A stretch of 50,429 nt of DNA, taken from assembly GCA_947624865.1 (NCBI GenBank), contig CANQMH010000004.1:1-50429 (forward strand). Direction: 5' to 3'. Within the stretch, counting starts at the first letter, position 1, and every line of letters starts with the position of its first letter. The DNA comes from an uncultured Clostridia bacterium. Lineage in GTDB: Bacteria; Bacillota; Clostridia; Oscillospirales; Acutalibacteraceae. Below, piece by piece: positions 1 through 8,803 of the stretch. The notes beneath the pieces were generated by a model, which saw nothing but the letters and a program-made list of their open reading frames with translations, did not search any database and was not told the origin of the DNA. The position numbers and the translations under genes are program-made.

Positions 1-378
1 CGGAAAATTATATCCGGCTGGGGCAGGACCTTGAGGAATATAACATTGAAATGAATCCTGATTCTGAAACAAAAAAGCATAGGCTTTGGTACCGAATATC
101 TTGACAATATGTTGTCGCAAGATGAAAATTGGAACAAAGTACAAAAGCAAATTGAAGATACAGAAGCAAAATTACAGAGATACGAGCGTGAGTTAAAACA
201 AGTAAAATCCGCTGAATCGAATGTCACCGGCAAAGATACTGCCGAATATGCTGAAAAGAAGAAAAAATTAGAGGTTTTGTCAGGAAAACTCAACGTTTAT
301 AAGGCAAAACTGAGAGAAACTGAAAACGAAGAAAAATCCAATAAAAAAGAGCTTAAATCTACTGTTAATGTAACGTAA
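1..378 (+). pseudogene. C-terminal fragment of a coiled-coil mobile-element-type protein, apparently frameshifted
   Basis: Frame 3 reads ENYIRLGQDLEEYNIEMNPDSETKKHRLWYRIS* and frame 1 continues as ...IGFGTEYLDNMLSQDENWNKVQKQIEDTEAKLQRYERELK... The two frames join at an A6 run at about 71-76. Truncated by the window edge. Confidence 0.45.
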
Positions 379-714
379 CTCAATCGGGCAATGGAACACT
401 GACAAATGTTTCAACAAGCGGTGCGGATGTTAGATATGCATGCCATATATGGTACGCCTTTTATCTATACCATTTTAGAGACTTTTCTTTTGCAAAAAGA
501 CCAATTGTTGTCGAAACAGACAAAATATATGATGATATTTGTTGCATAATGGAGAAAATTAGTGATACATATTAACAATAATAAAAAACTGTGATAAAAT
601 TTTACAGTATTTCGGTTGGATGAATTTGTGAAATTACAATATATTACGATAAACTATGGAATATGCGTAATGGGACTGTATTTGTTCTACAATATACTAA
701 TTATACAATAGGGA

Positions 715-1458
715 ATGAGATTAATGAATATTGACTTGGCAAGTGCTATAATTTCTGCGATTACTTCTTTTTTAGTGGTTATTATATCGCATGTTTTAAT
801 CAGACAAAATGAAAGAAAGCAAGTATTAGAAAAAGATAGAGATAATTATATAAACCCAATAAGATTTATGTTATCAGAAAATTATTATCGAATGAAAGAA
901 ATTTTAAACCATATAGAAAAAAATGGTAAAGACGAAAGAATTTTATTTATTGATGAAGCTGAAGAGGTTATTGATAAAGATGAAAGTTGGTATGTTGAAT
1001 GTGGGTGTTTTTTAATTTCGTCATGCTATTTTACGGCATGTTTAATGGCATATATTGAAAATCTCCGCAGGGATATACCGTTTTTAAAAATTTCACGGAG
1101 ACAAGATGCTAAATTAATAGGTCTGATAAATAAGATAGTAGTTGATTTTAGTAAAAATTTAAATATATTTTATGTTATTCAAATGAACATAGTAAAGGAT
1201 TGCTATATTGACCAAAATAATAGAATTATAACATATAGAGAATTTTGCAGATTAATACAAAACAAAGAAAATTTTATTTGGTATAAATCATTGATTAATT
1301 ATTATTTAAGAATAGGAAGAGGAGAATGCAATACAGTGCCATATTTAATGGAACATATGAGAGAATTAGCGAAATATCTTGATAATATTGTATCGGGTGG
1401 AGATTCGATTAAACAAAAACTATTAGCAGAGAAGGAAAGTCGCCAAAAGGTTGTATAA
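715..1458 (+). CDS. Hypothetical protein with one N-terminal transmembrane segment and a cytosolic alpha-helical domain
   Basis: ORF of 247 aa. Hydrophobic N-terminus (ASAIISAITSFLVVIISHVLI) followed by charged helical sequence. Start may be 724 (second Met). Confidence 0.7.
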   Translation: MRLMNIDLASAIISAITSFLVVIISHVLIRQNERKQVLEKDRDNYINPIRFMLSENYYRMKEILNHIEKNGKDERILFIDEAEEVIDKDESWYVECGCFLISSCYFTACLMAYIENLRRDIPFLKISRRQDAKLIGLINKIVVDFSKNLNIFYVIQMNIVKDCYIDQNNRIITYREFCRLIQNKENFIWYKSLINYYLRIGRGECNTVPYLMEHMRELAKYLDNIVSGGDSIKQKLLAEKESRQKVV

Positions 1459-1479
1459 TAATTAATTCATCTGATATAT

Positions 1480-1503
1480 GGTAAAATTTATAAAAATTTT
1501 ACC
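1480..1503 (+). terminator. Hairpin after the 715-1458 ORF, possible terminator
   Basis: GGTAAAATTT / AAATTTTACC perfect stem just downstream of the stop codon; no strong T-tract. Confidence 0.35.
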
Positions 1504-1527
1504 TATCATATTTTGATATATGAACTC

Positions 1528-1563
1528 GTACATATCACATACTTTCGAGTATGTGATGTGTAC
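1528..1563. repeat. 16-bp inverted repeat with TTCG loop
   Basis: GTACATATCACATACT-TTCG-AGTATGTGATGTGTAC; complementary apart from one G.T wobble. Confidence 0.6.
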
Positions 1564-1658
1564 CAGAAAACAATAGGGATATTTTATTTTAGTTTTATAC
1601 TTATTAACACATAAATTACACAGTATAGGCCGTTTATGCGATAAAACCTAAATAAATA

Positions 1659-1686
1659 TTGAGTTCGAATCTCGCCGTCTCCGCCA
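1659..1686 (+). other. tRNA 3'-end remnant (T-arm, acceptor, G73 and CCA; tRNA-Ser-like), putative att site
   Basis: GAG-TTCGAAT-CTC T-arm followed by CGTCTCC-G-CCA. The 5' two thirds of a tRNA are absent upstream. G73 fits tRNA-Ser. Confidence 0.7.
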
Positions 1687-1709
1687 AACGCGCTTTGTCC
1701 GCACAAAAT

Positions 1710-1745
1710 AAAATCCGCAAGAAAACTCTTGCGGATTTTATTTTT
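1710..1745 (+). terminator. Rho-independent terminator, probably of the original tRNA
   Basis: AAAATCCGCAAG-AAAACT-CTTGCGGATTTTATTTTT. Confidence 0.8.
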
Positions 1746-1754
1746 AAGGAGGAA

Positions 1755-2273
1755 ATGATGAAAACGAAAATTTATTTGCTGTTTATTGTCATATCTTTGT
1801 TATCCTTTCTTTGTGGATGTTCTCAACAACAAATATATACGATGACTGAGAAAACTGTCGACGAATTTGTTACTGAAAACAGCGTCAAAGATAAGATGAT
1901 CGTTCAATACACTTCAAGATATTCTGATGAGGGTATAGAATTTACACATAGTCAGGCAATAGAATTGTATTCTATTTTAAATATATCTTCATGTAAGGAA
2001 ATAATAATTAATAAAGATTTTGATTATGAGAACTTAAAATGGAATTATTTTAATCTTTGGTTTTATACTGATCAAGCAACCTTTAAAGACACAGTTGGAA
2101 TGTTTGCAATTTATGAAAATGATATAATTTGTTACAGTTTATCCCCATATACTTCATTTACCCAATATGTCAAGTCACCAAACGGAACATATGATGCTAT
2201 TTTAAATAAGGTTAATGATATACAGAGTCAAGCAAGTACAAGTAAGATTAAAATAGTATGTAATAAAGATTAA
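1755..2273 (+). CDS. Putative small lipoprotein of unknown function
   Basis: Start revised from 1659, which lies inside the tRNA remnant. AAGGAGG at 1746-1752 precedes ATG 1755/1758; MKTKIYLLFIVISLLSFLCGC signal peptide with a lipobox-like Cys. Confidence 0.7.
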   Translation: MMKTKIYLLFIVISLLSFLCGCSQQQIYTMTEKTVDEFVTENSVKDKMIVQYTSRYSDEGIEFTHSQAIELYSILNISSCKEIIINKDFDYENLKWNYFNLWFYTDQATFKDTVGMFAIYENDIICYSLSPYTSFTQYVKSPNGTYDAILNKVNDIQSQASTSKIKIVCNKD

Positions 2274-2439
2274 AAAATCATTAATAAATATTTTATTTAA
2301 CAAATTGAATTTTCGTGAATTTTTCTTTATCTGCATTTAATGATTATTGTATATTATTATTCTCAATTACAAATTGTTTCATAATATAAGATTTTTATTT
2401 CACGTTTCCAATTTTCATAGCTTTGTTATCCTTTGCGGG

Positions 2440-2468
2440 TTGACAATAATAGGAAATAAATGTATAAT
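2440..2468 (+). promoter_or_regulatory. Consensus sigma-A promoter
   Basis: TTGACA - 17 nt - TATAAT, both hexamers perfect. Confidence 0.85.
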
Positions 2469-2536
2469 AAATAATTGTAGTAAATGGTCTTATAATGGCT
2501 GTAGCACACAAAAATAATAACGAAAAGAGGCTAATT

Positions 2537-3670
2537 ATGATTCCTTTTAATGTTCCTCCATTTATTGGTTCGGAGTTGGATTACATACGTAAATCCATTC
2601 AAAATCATAAAATTTGCGGCGATGGTGAATATTCAAAAAAATGTCATATATTGCTCGAAGAAAAAACAAATTGCCAAAAAGTTTTACTTACCACATCATG
2701 TACACACGCTTTGGAGCTTGCTGCATTACTTGCGGATATAAAACCCGGCGATGAAGTAATTATGCCCTCATATACATTTGTATCTACTGCTGATGCTTTT
2801 GTGCTAAGAGGTGCAACTATCGTATTTGTTGATATCAGACCGGATACAATGAATATAGATGAAAAATTAATAGAACAGGCTATTACTCCAAAAACAAAAG
2901 CGATTGTTCCTGTGCATTATGCAGGCGTTGCATGTGAAATGGATACTATCTGCGATATAGCCCACAGACATAATCTTGTTGTTGTGGAAGATGCTGCTCA
3001 GGGAGTTATGGCATCATATAAAGGCAGACAGCTTGGTTCTATTGGAGATTATGGCTGCTATTCATTTCATGAAACCAAGAATTACAGTATGGGAGAGGGC
3101 GGCGCAATACTTATTAAATCTCCGCAATCAGCAGATCGTGCTGAAATAATCCGCGAAAAAGGTACAAACAGAAGCCGCTTTTTGAGGGGACAGATAGACA
3201 AATATACATGGGTTGATTTGGGTTCTTCATATTTGCCGAGCGATATGAACGCCGCTTATTTATATGCACAGCTTGAAAAAGCTGATAAAATTAATAACGC
3301 CAGATTAAAAATATGGAATCAATACAATGACGGTCTTTCGGATTTAGCTGAAAAGTCGCTTATTGACTTGCCTTACATTCCTGAGGAATGTACACATAAC
3401 GCGCATATGTATTATATTAAATGCAAAGATATTGATGAACGTACAAAATTGATTTCATTTTTAAAGGAAAAAGATATTCTTACAGTATTCCACTATATTC
3501 CATTACATTCTTCACCTGCCGGAAAGAAATTCGGACGTTTTTCAGGTGAAGACCGTTACACTACAAAAGAAAGCGAACGCTTGCTCAGACTTCCAATGTA
3601 CTATGGCTTAAAGACTGAAGAAGTTGACTATATTATTGAACAAATACATACTTTCTATAAAGACAGATAA
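2537..3670 (+). CDS. wecE: dTDP-4-amino-4,6-dideoxy sugar transaminase (WecE/RffA type)
   Basis: MIPFNVPPFIGSELDYI...LCGDGEYS / VIMPSYTFVSTADAFVLRGATIVFVDIRPDTMNID / CYSFHETKNYSMGEGG closely resembles E. coli WecE as I recall it. Start revised to 2537. Confidence 0.9.
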   Translation: MIPFNVPPFIGSELDYIRKSIQNHKICGDGEYSKKCHILLEEKTNCQKVLLTTSCTHALELAALLADIKPGDEVIMPSYTFVSTADAFVLRGATIVFVDIRPDTMNIDEKLIEQAITPKTKAIVPVHYAGVACEMDTICDIAHRHNLVVVEDAAQGVMASYKGRQLGSIGDYGCYSFHETKNYSMGEGGAILIKSPQSADRAEIIREKGTNRSRFLRGQIDKYTWVDLGSSYLPSDMNAAYLYAQLEKADKINNARLKIWNQYNDGLSDLAEKSLIDLPYIPEECTHNAHMYYIKCKDIDERTKLISFLKEKDILTVFHYIPLHSSPAGKKFGRFSGEDRYTTKESERLLRLPMYYGLKTEEVDYIIEQIHTFYKDR

Positions 3671-3692
3671 GATGAATCAGGAGGTCAGATAT

Positions 3693-4220
3693 ATGAGTGA
3701 TTTTGACGTTTCAATTCGTCCTATCACAGTAGAAGATACCGAAAAAATTGTTTTTTGGAGAAATACTTCGGATGTTCAGAATAATTTTATTTATCGCACG
3801 CCTTTTACAAATGAAGCTCATCTAAATTGGTTCAAGAATCGTGTTCAGACCGGAGAAGTTGCGCAATTTATGATTCATTCCGAAAAACTGGACCGTGATG
3901 TGGGTTCAGTATATTTGAGAGACATTGACTGCAAAAATCAAAAAGCTGAGTTCGGTATTTTTATAGGAGAAGCTGACGCCAGAGGACAGGGAATAGGTTC
4001 TAAGGCAACTCTGCTGACACTTCAGTACGGATTTGAAAAATTAAATCTTAACCGAATATTTTTGAGAGTTTTTGCACGAAATATCGGCGCTGTAAAGGCA
4101 TATAAAAAAGCCGGATTTATTCAGGAGGGTTTATTCCGTGAGGACGTTATTATAGACGGAGTAAAGGAAGATTTGATTTTTATGTCTGTTCTGAAGTCCG
4201 AATATATGGAAAACAAATAA
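3693..4220 (+). CDS. GNAT-family N-acetyltransferase (RimJ/RimL type)
   Basis: SIRPITVEDTEKIVFWRN...GQGIGSKATLLTLQYGFEKLNLNRIFLRVFARNIGAVKAYKKAGFIQEG. SD GGAGG upstream; start revised to 3693. Confidence 0.85.
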   Translation: MSDFDVSIRPITVEDTEKIVFWRNTSDVQNNFIYRTPFTNEAHLNWFKNRVQTGEVAQFMIHSEKLDRDVGSVYLRDIDCKNQKAEFGIFIGEADARGQGIGSKATLLTLQYGFEKLNLNRIFLRVFARNIGAVKAYKKAGFIQEGLFREDVIIDGVKEDLIFMSVLKSEYMENK

Positions 4221-4222
4221 AA

Positions 4223-4248
4223 GAAGAGGAGGAATACCCATCCTCTTC
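4223..4248 (+). terminator. Intergenic hairpin, possible attenuator or processing site
   Basis: GAAGAGGA-GGAATACCCA-TCCTCTTC. Confidence 0.35.
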
Positions 4249-4295
4249 ATATGCTTTTAATTTCTAAAAGTGTATTGTGAGAATGGGGAGTAGAA

Positions 4296-5258
4296 ATGAT
4301 GAAAAAAAAGCTGTCGTTTATTATTCCCTGCTATGGCTCTGAAAAAACTATAGCAAATGTTGTAGATGAAATTAAAACTACCCTTCGCAATGAGGGTGCA
4401 GAATATGACTATGAAATCATTTTAGTAAATGACCATTCTCCCGATAAAGTTTATTCGGTTATATGTAAACTTGCCAAGGAAGATAATAAAATCAAAGGAA
4501 TTGACCTTGCACGTAATTTTGGTCAGCATGCTGCATTAATGGCAGGGTTTAATCACGTAACCGGCGATATAATTATTTGTCTTGACGACGATGGCCAGTC
4601 ACCGGCTAACCAGATGTTCAGGCTTATTAACCGACTTGATGATGACTGTGACGTTGTTTTCGCAAGCTATTCTCATAAAAAGCATTCTTTCTTCAGAAAC
4701 TTAGGCAGCAAGATAAATGATCATATGGCGCGTTCATTGCTTAATAAGCCTAAAAATTTACAAATTATGAGTTTTTTTGCCTGCAAGAGATACATTGCCG
4801 ATGAAGTGATGAGATATGATAAGCCATATCCCTATATGTCCGGCCTTTTGCTGAGATCTACCAAAAATATTGCAAATGTAGAGGTTGATCACCGAGAGAG
4901 AGAATCCGGCTCTTCCGGTTACAACTTTAAAAAGCTTTTTTCTCTTTGGGTTAACGGCTTCACGGCTTTTTCTGTGCGGCCTCTTAGAATAGCAACACTT
5001 TTGGGTGTTTTATGCGCTGGAGTTGGTTTTTTATACGGAATATATATTATAATTAATAAGTTTATTAATCCGCTGGCACCATTAGGTTACAGCTCTATGA
5101 TGGCTGTTTTCCTTTTTGTAGGCGGCATAATTATGCTTATGTTGGGTCTTATCGGAGAATATGTAGGCAGAATTTATATAAGTCTTAACAAAGCTCCTCA
5201 ATATGTTATTCGTCAGTCAGTTAACATAGAAAAAAACTCGGAGGACAGCAATGCTTAA
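4296..5258 (+). CDS. Family 2 glycosyltransferase, undecaprenyl-phosphate sugar transferase type (GtrB/ArnC-like)
   Basis: SFIIPCYGSEKTIANVVDEI...LARNFGQHAALMAGFNHVTGDIIICLDDDGQSP plus two C-terminal TM segments. Confidence 0.85.
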   Translation: MMKKKLSFIIPCYGSEKTIANVVDEIKTTLRNEGAEYDYEIILVNDHSPDKVYSVICKLAKEDNKIKGIDLARNFGQHAALMAGFNHVTGDIIICLDDDGQSPANQMFRLINRLDDDCDVVFASYSHKKHSFFRNLGSKINDHMARSLLNKPKNLQIMSFFACKRYIADEVMRYDKPYPYMSGLLLRSTKNIANVEVDHRERESGSSGYNFKKLFSLWVNGFTAFSVRPLRIATLLGVLCAGVGFLYGIYIIINKFINPLAPLGYSSMMAVFLFVGGIIMLMLGLIGEYVGRIYISLNKAPQYVIRQSVNIEKNSEDSNA

Positions 5259-5610
5259 TTCTTCAAATAAAATTGCAGTAAAAGATATAATATTCCTGCA
5301 TATAATACTGCTTTTATATTCAGGCAGCAGCATTTGTTCAAAGCTTGCTGCTTCTCAGGAATTTTTGTCATTACCGTTCGTATTACTTTACGGATGTGTT
5401 GTTTTATGTCTGATGATTTTTGCAGTTCTCTGGCAGCAAATACTTAAAAAAATGCCGCTTACGGTTGCATATGCAAATAAATCAGTAGTAATTATATGGG
5501 GTATGATTGCAGGTTCTTTGTTTTTTCAGGAAAAAATAACGTGGCCGATTATTTTAGGTTCAGTAATTATAGTTATTGGAGTTTATTTGGTGGTACGAGA
5601 AGATGGATAA
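5251..5610 (+). CDS. Small EamA/SMR-like membrane protein (ArnE/ArnF-like)
   Basis: 119 aa, four hydrophobic segments, VAYANKSVVIIWGMIAGSLFFQEKITWPIILGSVIIVIGVYLV. Confidence 0.7.
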   Translation: MLNSSNKIAVKDIIFLHIILLLYSGSSICSKLAASQEFLSLPFVLLYGCVVLCLMIFAVLWQQILKKMPLTVAYANKSVVIIWGMIAGSLFFQEKITWPIILGSVIIVIGVYLVVREDG

Positions 5611-5965
5611 AAGCGGAATATTTATGATAATTTTTATATGTTCGGTTTTAATATCATCTATTTCTCAGGTTTTATTAAAAAAGAGCGCAAATAAAAGCTA
5701 TTCAAGCGTGCTGAAAGAGTATTTTAATCTGCGTGTTATAATAGCATACGGTATGTTTTTTCTTTCAACGCTGATAACCGTTTTTGCATATAAGAATGTT
5801 TCGCTGTCACTCGGTCCTGTGTTGGAGTCTGCCGGATATATTTTTGTTGCAGTGCTGAGTTATCTGTTCTTAAAGGAAAAACTCAAAAAAAGGCAAATTA
5901 TCGGCATGGGGTTAATATTAATTGGGATTGCAGTCGTTTCAATAGGAGGTGCATATGTTGCTTAG
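5603..5965 (+). CDS. Second small EamA/SMR-like membrane protein
   Basis: Overlaps the previous CDS. LSLGPVLESAGYIFVAVLSYLFLKEKLKKRQIIGMGLILIGIAVVSIGG. Start revised to 5603. Confidence 0.7.
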   Translation: MDKSGIFMIIFICSVLISSISQVLLKKSANKSYSSVLKEYFNLRVIIAYGMFFLSTLITVFAYKNVSLSLGPVLESAGYIFVAVLSYLFLKEKLKKRQIIGMGLILIGIAVVSIGGAYVA

Positions 5966-7385
5966 TAAAGAAGGTTTTTTAAGAAAATATCACTCTTCAA
6001 AAGTTTATCTGTCCGAATGGATACTTGCTGCAATTATTTTCCTTGTTGTTTTATTTTCTTTTGTTTTCGTAGATACAAGAAGTCTTACTATATGGAGCAC
6101 AAATCTTTGGGATGTTATCTGGGAAGGACGTCCGTTCGATTTTTACTTATACACTTCGCAAAATATACACGGCGCACCTCATGAATTAATGGGAAGCGAT
6201 ATAATCAGTATTCTTCCGCTTTCAATATGGAACATTCCCATCTGGATTGCTCAGCGCTTTTTCGGTAAGGAGATTTCAGGAAATTATATACTCCTGAGTT
6301 GGTCAAAGCTCGGTTTAATACTTTGCTTGGCTACAATGTCATATGTTGCCTACAGAATTGCAAAAAAGCTTACTGATAATAAAGATTGCTCAGTATGGAC
6401 AGCTATTCTTACATTTTCAAATGCTTCATGTGTAGCAGGGGTAGGCTTTGCCGGACAGAACGATATATTTTTCGTATTTTTAAGCTTGTTGTCGGTTAAT
6501 GCACTTATTAATAAAAAGACAGCATGGTTTATTATATATGCCGCTCTTTCTATATCAATTAAGCCGTTTTTCCTTTTTGCATATATCCCTCTTGTTCTGT
6601 TTACAGATAAAAATATTTTCAGAATATTTGCAAAAATTGTCGGTGCTGCTTCACTGTATGTTGGAAACAGAATTATTTTTTCTGCAATGCCAATGTATAA
6701 GGAATCCTTGGATAGCGGACCTACAACATCTGTTATCAAACATTTATTTTCACCCGGTATTGATGTTTCAAAGGGTTCGGCATCCTTATATATTATCGGA
6801 TTCTTAATAATATGCTTTATTGCTTATGTAGTAAAGGCTAAAGATGATGAGGAAAGATCAAAATTTCTTATTTATATTCCAACAGCAGTATACTTTATTC
6901 AGTGCTGTTTGTCATATACTGAATATTACCGAAGTCTGGTAATTATGCCTTTTGCGGCAATATTATTTGCAATGAATTTCAAAAAATTCCGCTTAAATCT
7001 CGCCTTGCTTGCAACCTACCAATTTTCTTTCTTGGCAATGCTTACCGTAAACAGTAAATATTTTTTGGCTCCAAGATTTATTAAACACTCCTTGTTTGAA
7101 ACTCTATTCAACGGAGGTGTAAGTCCTGAACTTGCGTATTCTAACTTGCCAAGCTATATGCTTAAATATGAGGATTCAGCTATGACTTATCTGAAACTTG
7201 CATTTGCGGCAGTGTATGTTGTTACGGCAATTCTGATTTTGGTACTCAATTATCCTCGCTTTAATAAGAAAATTGATTTAATTGAAAGCGGAGTATTTGC
7301 AAAATACGACCATGGACTTCTTATTCTGAACATTTTAATAATTGTTCCGTTTATTCTATTGTCTTTTAAATTGTATTTTGCTTAA
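5955..7385 (+). CDS. Polytopic membrane protein, possible GT-C-type glycosyltransferase
   Basis: 477 aa with multiple TM segments; large N-terminal extracytoplasmic loop; AGGAGG at 5944-5949 before ATG 5955; position at the end of the glycan cassette. Confidence 0.55.
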   Translation: MLLSKEGFLRKYHSSKVYLSEWILAAIIFLVVLFSFVFVDTRSLTIWSTNLWDVIWEGRPFDFYLYTSQNIHGAPHELMGSDIISILPLSIWNIPIWIAQRFFGKEISGNYILLSWSKLGLILCLATMSYVAYRIAKKLTDNKDCSVWTAILTFSNASCVAGVGFAGQNDIFFVFLSLLSVNALINKKTAWFIIYAALSISIKPFFLFAYIPLVLFTDKNIFRIFAKIVGAASLYVGNRIIFSAMPMYKESLDSGPTTSVIKHLFSPGIDVSKGSASLYIIGFLIICFIAYVVKAKDDEERSKFLIYIPTAVYFIQCCLSYTEYYRSLVIMPFAAILFAMNFKKFRLNLALLATYQFSFLAMLTVNSKYFLAPRFIKHSLFETLFNGGVSPELAYSNLPSYMLKYEDSAMTYLKLAFAAVYVVTAILILVLNYPRFNKKIDLIESGVFAKYDHGLLILNILIIVPFILLSFKLYFA

Positions 7386-7410
7386 ACTTATTGTTAATTT
7401 AATAAAACAT

Positions 7411-7450
7411 AAACAGCAGTTGAGTGTAATAGCTTCTCAACTGCTGTTTT
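7411..7450. terminator. Bidirectional terminator between convergent genes
   Basis: AAACAGCAGTTGAG ... CTCAACTGCTGTTTT. Confidence 0.85.
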
Positions 7451-8550
7451 TAAATCAGCTCGCTTAATATTGTATTTGAAACAAGAAAACCTTTAGACGT
7501 AAAATGCACGCTTTTATCATCAGCTTCCATATATCCTAATTCACAGTATTTTTTAACTTTATCCAAAAAATACTCAGATATTACTTTTCCAAATCTTTTT
7601 TGATATTCATTAAATATAAGACCTTTTTTCAATCTTAAAGACAGCATAATAAATTCTTCTTCATTTCCTCCTTCACAGTCAAATACCGTTATGTCATTTT
7701 CAAAATCGGTAATACTGTTACTATAGTAAAATCTTTTACCCTTAAAAAATGAATGTGCAGATAGTCCTATTCCTATGTACTCTCCGCAATTCCAATAATT
7801 TATATTGTGCCTGCTCTCAAATCCATCTTTTGCAAAATTCGAGATTTCGTATTGTTTGTAACCAAGACTTTCAAGCAAATTAACCGCATATAAATAAAGT
7901 TCCGCCTGCTGGTCATCATTGGGTAAAGGGAGCTTGTCTTTCAGAGAATAAAATTTAGTGTCTTTTTCTATTTTTAATATATACGATGAAATGTGCGTAA
8001 CTCCACATTCACTGCAAAATTCAATTGATTTTTTAAGACTGTCAATTGTCTGATAGGGAATACCGAGCATTAAATCCAGAGAGATGTTATTAATACCTGA
8101 TTTTTTTGCTCTGTTTACAGTAAGCTTTGCGTCTTCTGCTGAGTGTATTCGTCCCAATGCTTTTAATTCTTTTGTTACGGCACTTTGAATACCCACAGAA
8201 ATTCTGTTAAAGCCTGATTTTTGCATCACTTCAAAATCTATGCTTTTTCCAGTATCGGGATTAATTTCAGCAGTAATTTCAGCATTTTCAGTAATTATAA
8301 ACGAAGATTTTACCGCATTTAGAATACGGCATAATCGTTCTGCTCCTATAATGCTCGGAGTGCCTCCGCCGAAGTATATGCTTGAAACCGGCAAATCGTT
8401 TTTTTTGCCCCAATATTTAATTTTATCTATAAGGATACATGTGTATCTCTCATAATCAATATCACTCTTACATTCGCTGAAAAAGTCGCAATATGGACAC
8501 TTACTTTTACAAAACGGAATATGAATATATAAACCAATTGAGTCAATCAT
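7450..8550 (-). CDS. hemW: HemW-like radical SAM protein (coproporphyrinogen III oxidase family)
   Basis: GLYIHIPFCKSKCPYCDFFS, YFGGGTPS, SVGIQSAVTKELKALGRIHSAEDA, SSYILKIEKDT. Start revised to 8550. Confidence 0.85.
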   Translation of the reverse strand: MIDSIGLYIHIPFCKSKCPYCDFFSECKSDIDYERYTCILIDKIKYWGKKNDLPVSSIYFGGGTPSIIGAERLCRILNAVKSSFIITENAEITAEINPDTGKSIDFEVMQKSGFNRISVGIQSAVTKELKALGRIHSAEDAKLTVNRAKKSGINNISLDLMLGIPYQTIDSLKKSIEFCSECGVTHISSYILKIEKDTKFYSLKDKLPLPNDDQQAELYLYAVNLLESLGYKQYEISNFAKDGFESRHNINYWNCGEYIGIGLSAHSFFKGKRFYYSNSITDFENDITVFDCEGGNEEEFIMLSLRLKKGLIFNEYQKRFGKVISEYFLDKVKKYCELGYMEADDKSVHFTSKGFLVSNTILSELI

Positions 8551-8570
8551 AAAAAAACCTCTTAAATATA

Positions 8571-8602
8571 CTTGAGGCAGAAACATTTGTTTCTGCCTCA
8601 AG
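8571..8602. repeat. Perfect 14-bp inverted repeat in the hemW 5' region
   Basis: CTTGAGGCAGAAAC-ATTT-GTTTCTGCCTCAAG. Confidence 0.7.
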
Positions 8603-8728
8603 TTGGAAGGTATATGAAAAAATAGGAAAAATCTTATTTCTACCTTTTATAAGAATATATTACATTATTTTAATATTTTTGTCAAGCTTTTGTATTAATT
8701 TATTTTAAAATTATTTACGTTTATTTTG

Positions 8729-8758
8729 TTGACATATGCAGGGGAAAAATAGTAAAAT
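8729..8758 (+). promoter_or_regulatory. Sigma-A promoter of prfC
   Basis: TTGACA - 18 nt - TAAAAT. Confidence 0.65.
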
Positions 8759-8803
8759 AATTATTTGTGGATAATTACAAAATTCCGAAAGGATTGTACT
8801 GAT

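Noticed and set aside
1659-1754. N-terminal 32 codons of the ORF-track entry 1659-2273
   Set aside because: This segment is the tRNA remnant and its terminator; the true start is ATG 1755/1758 after AAGGAGG.
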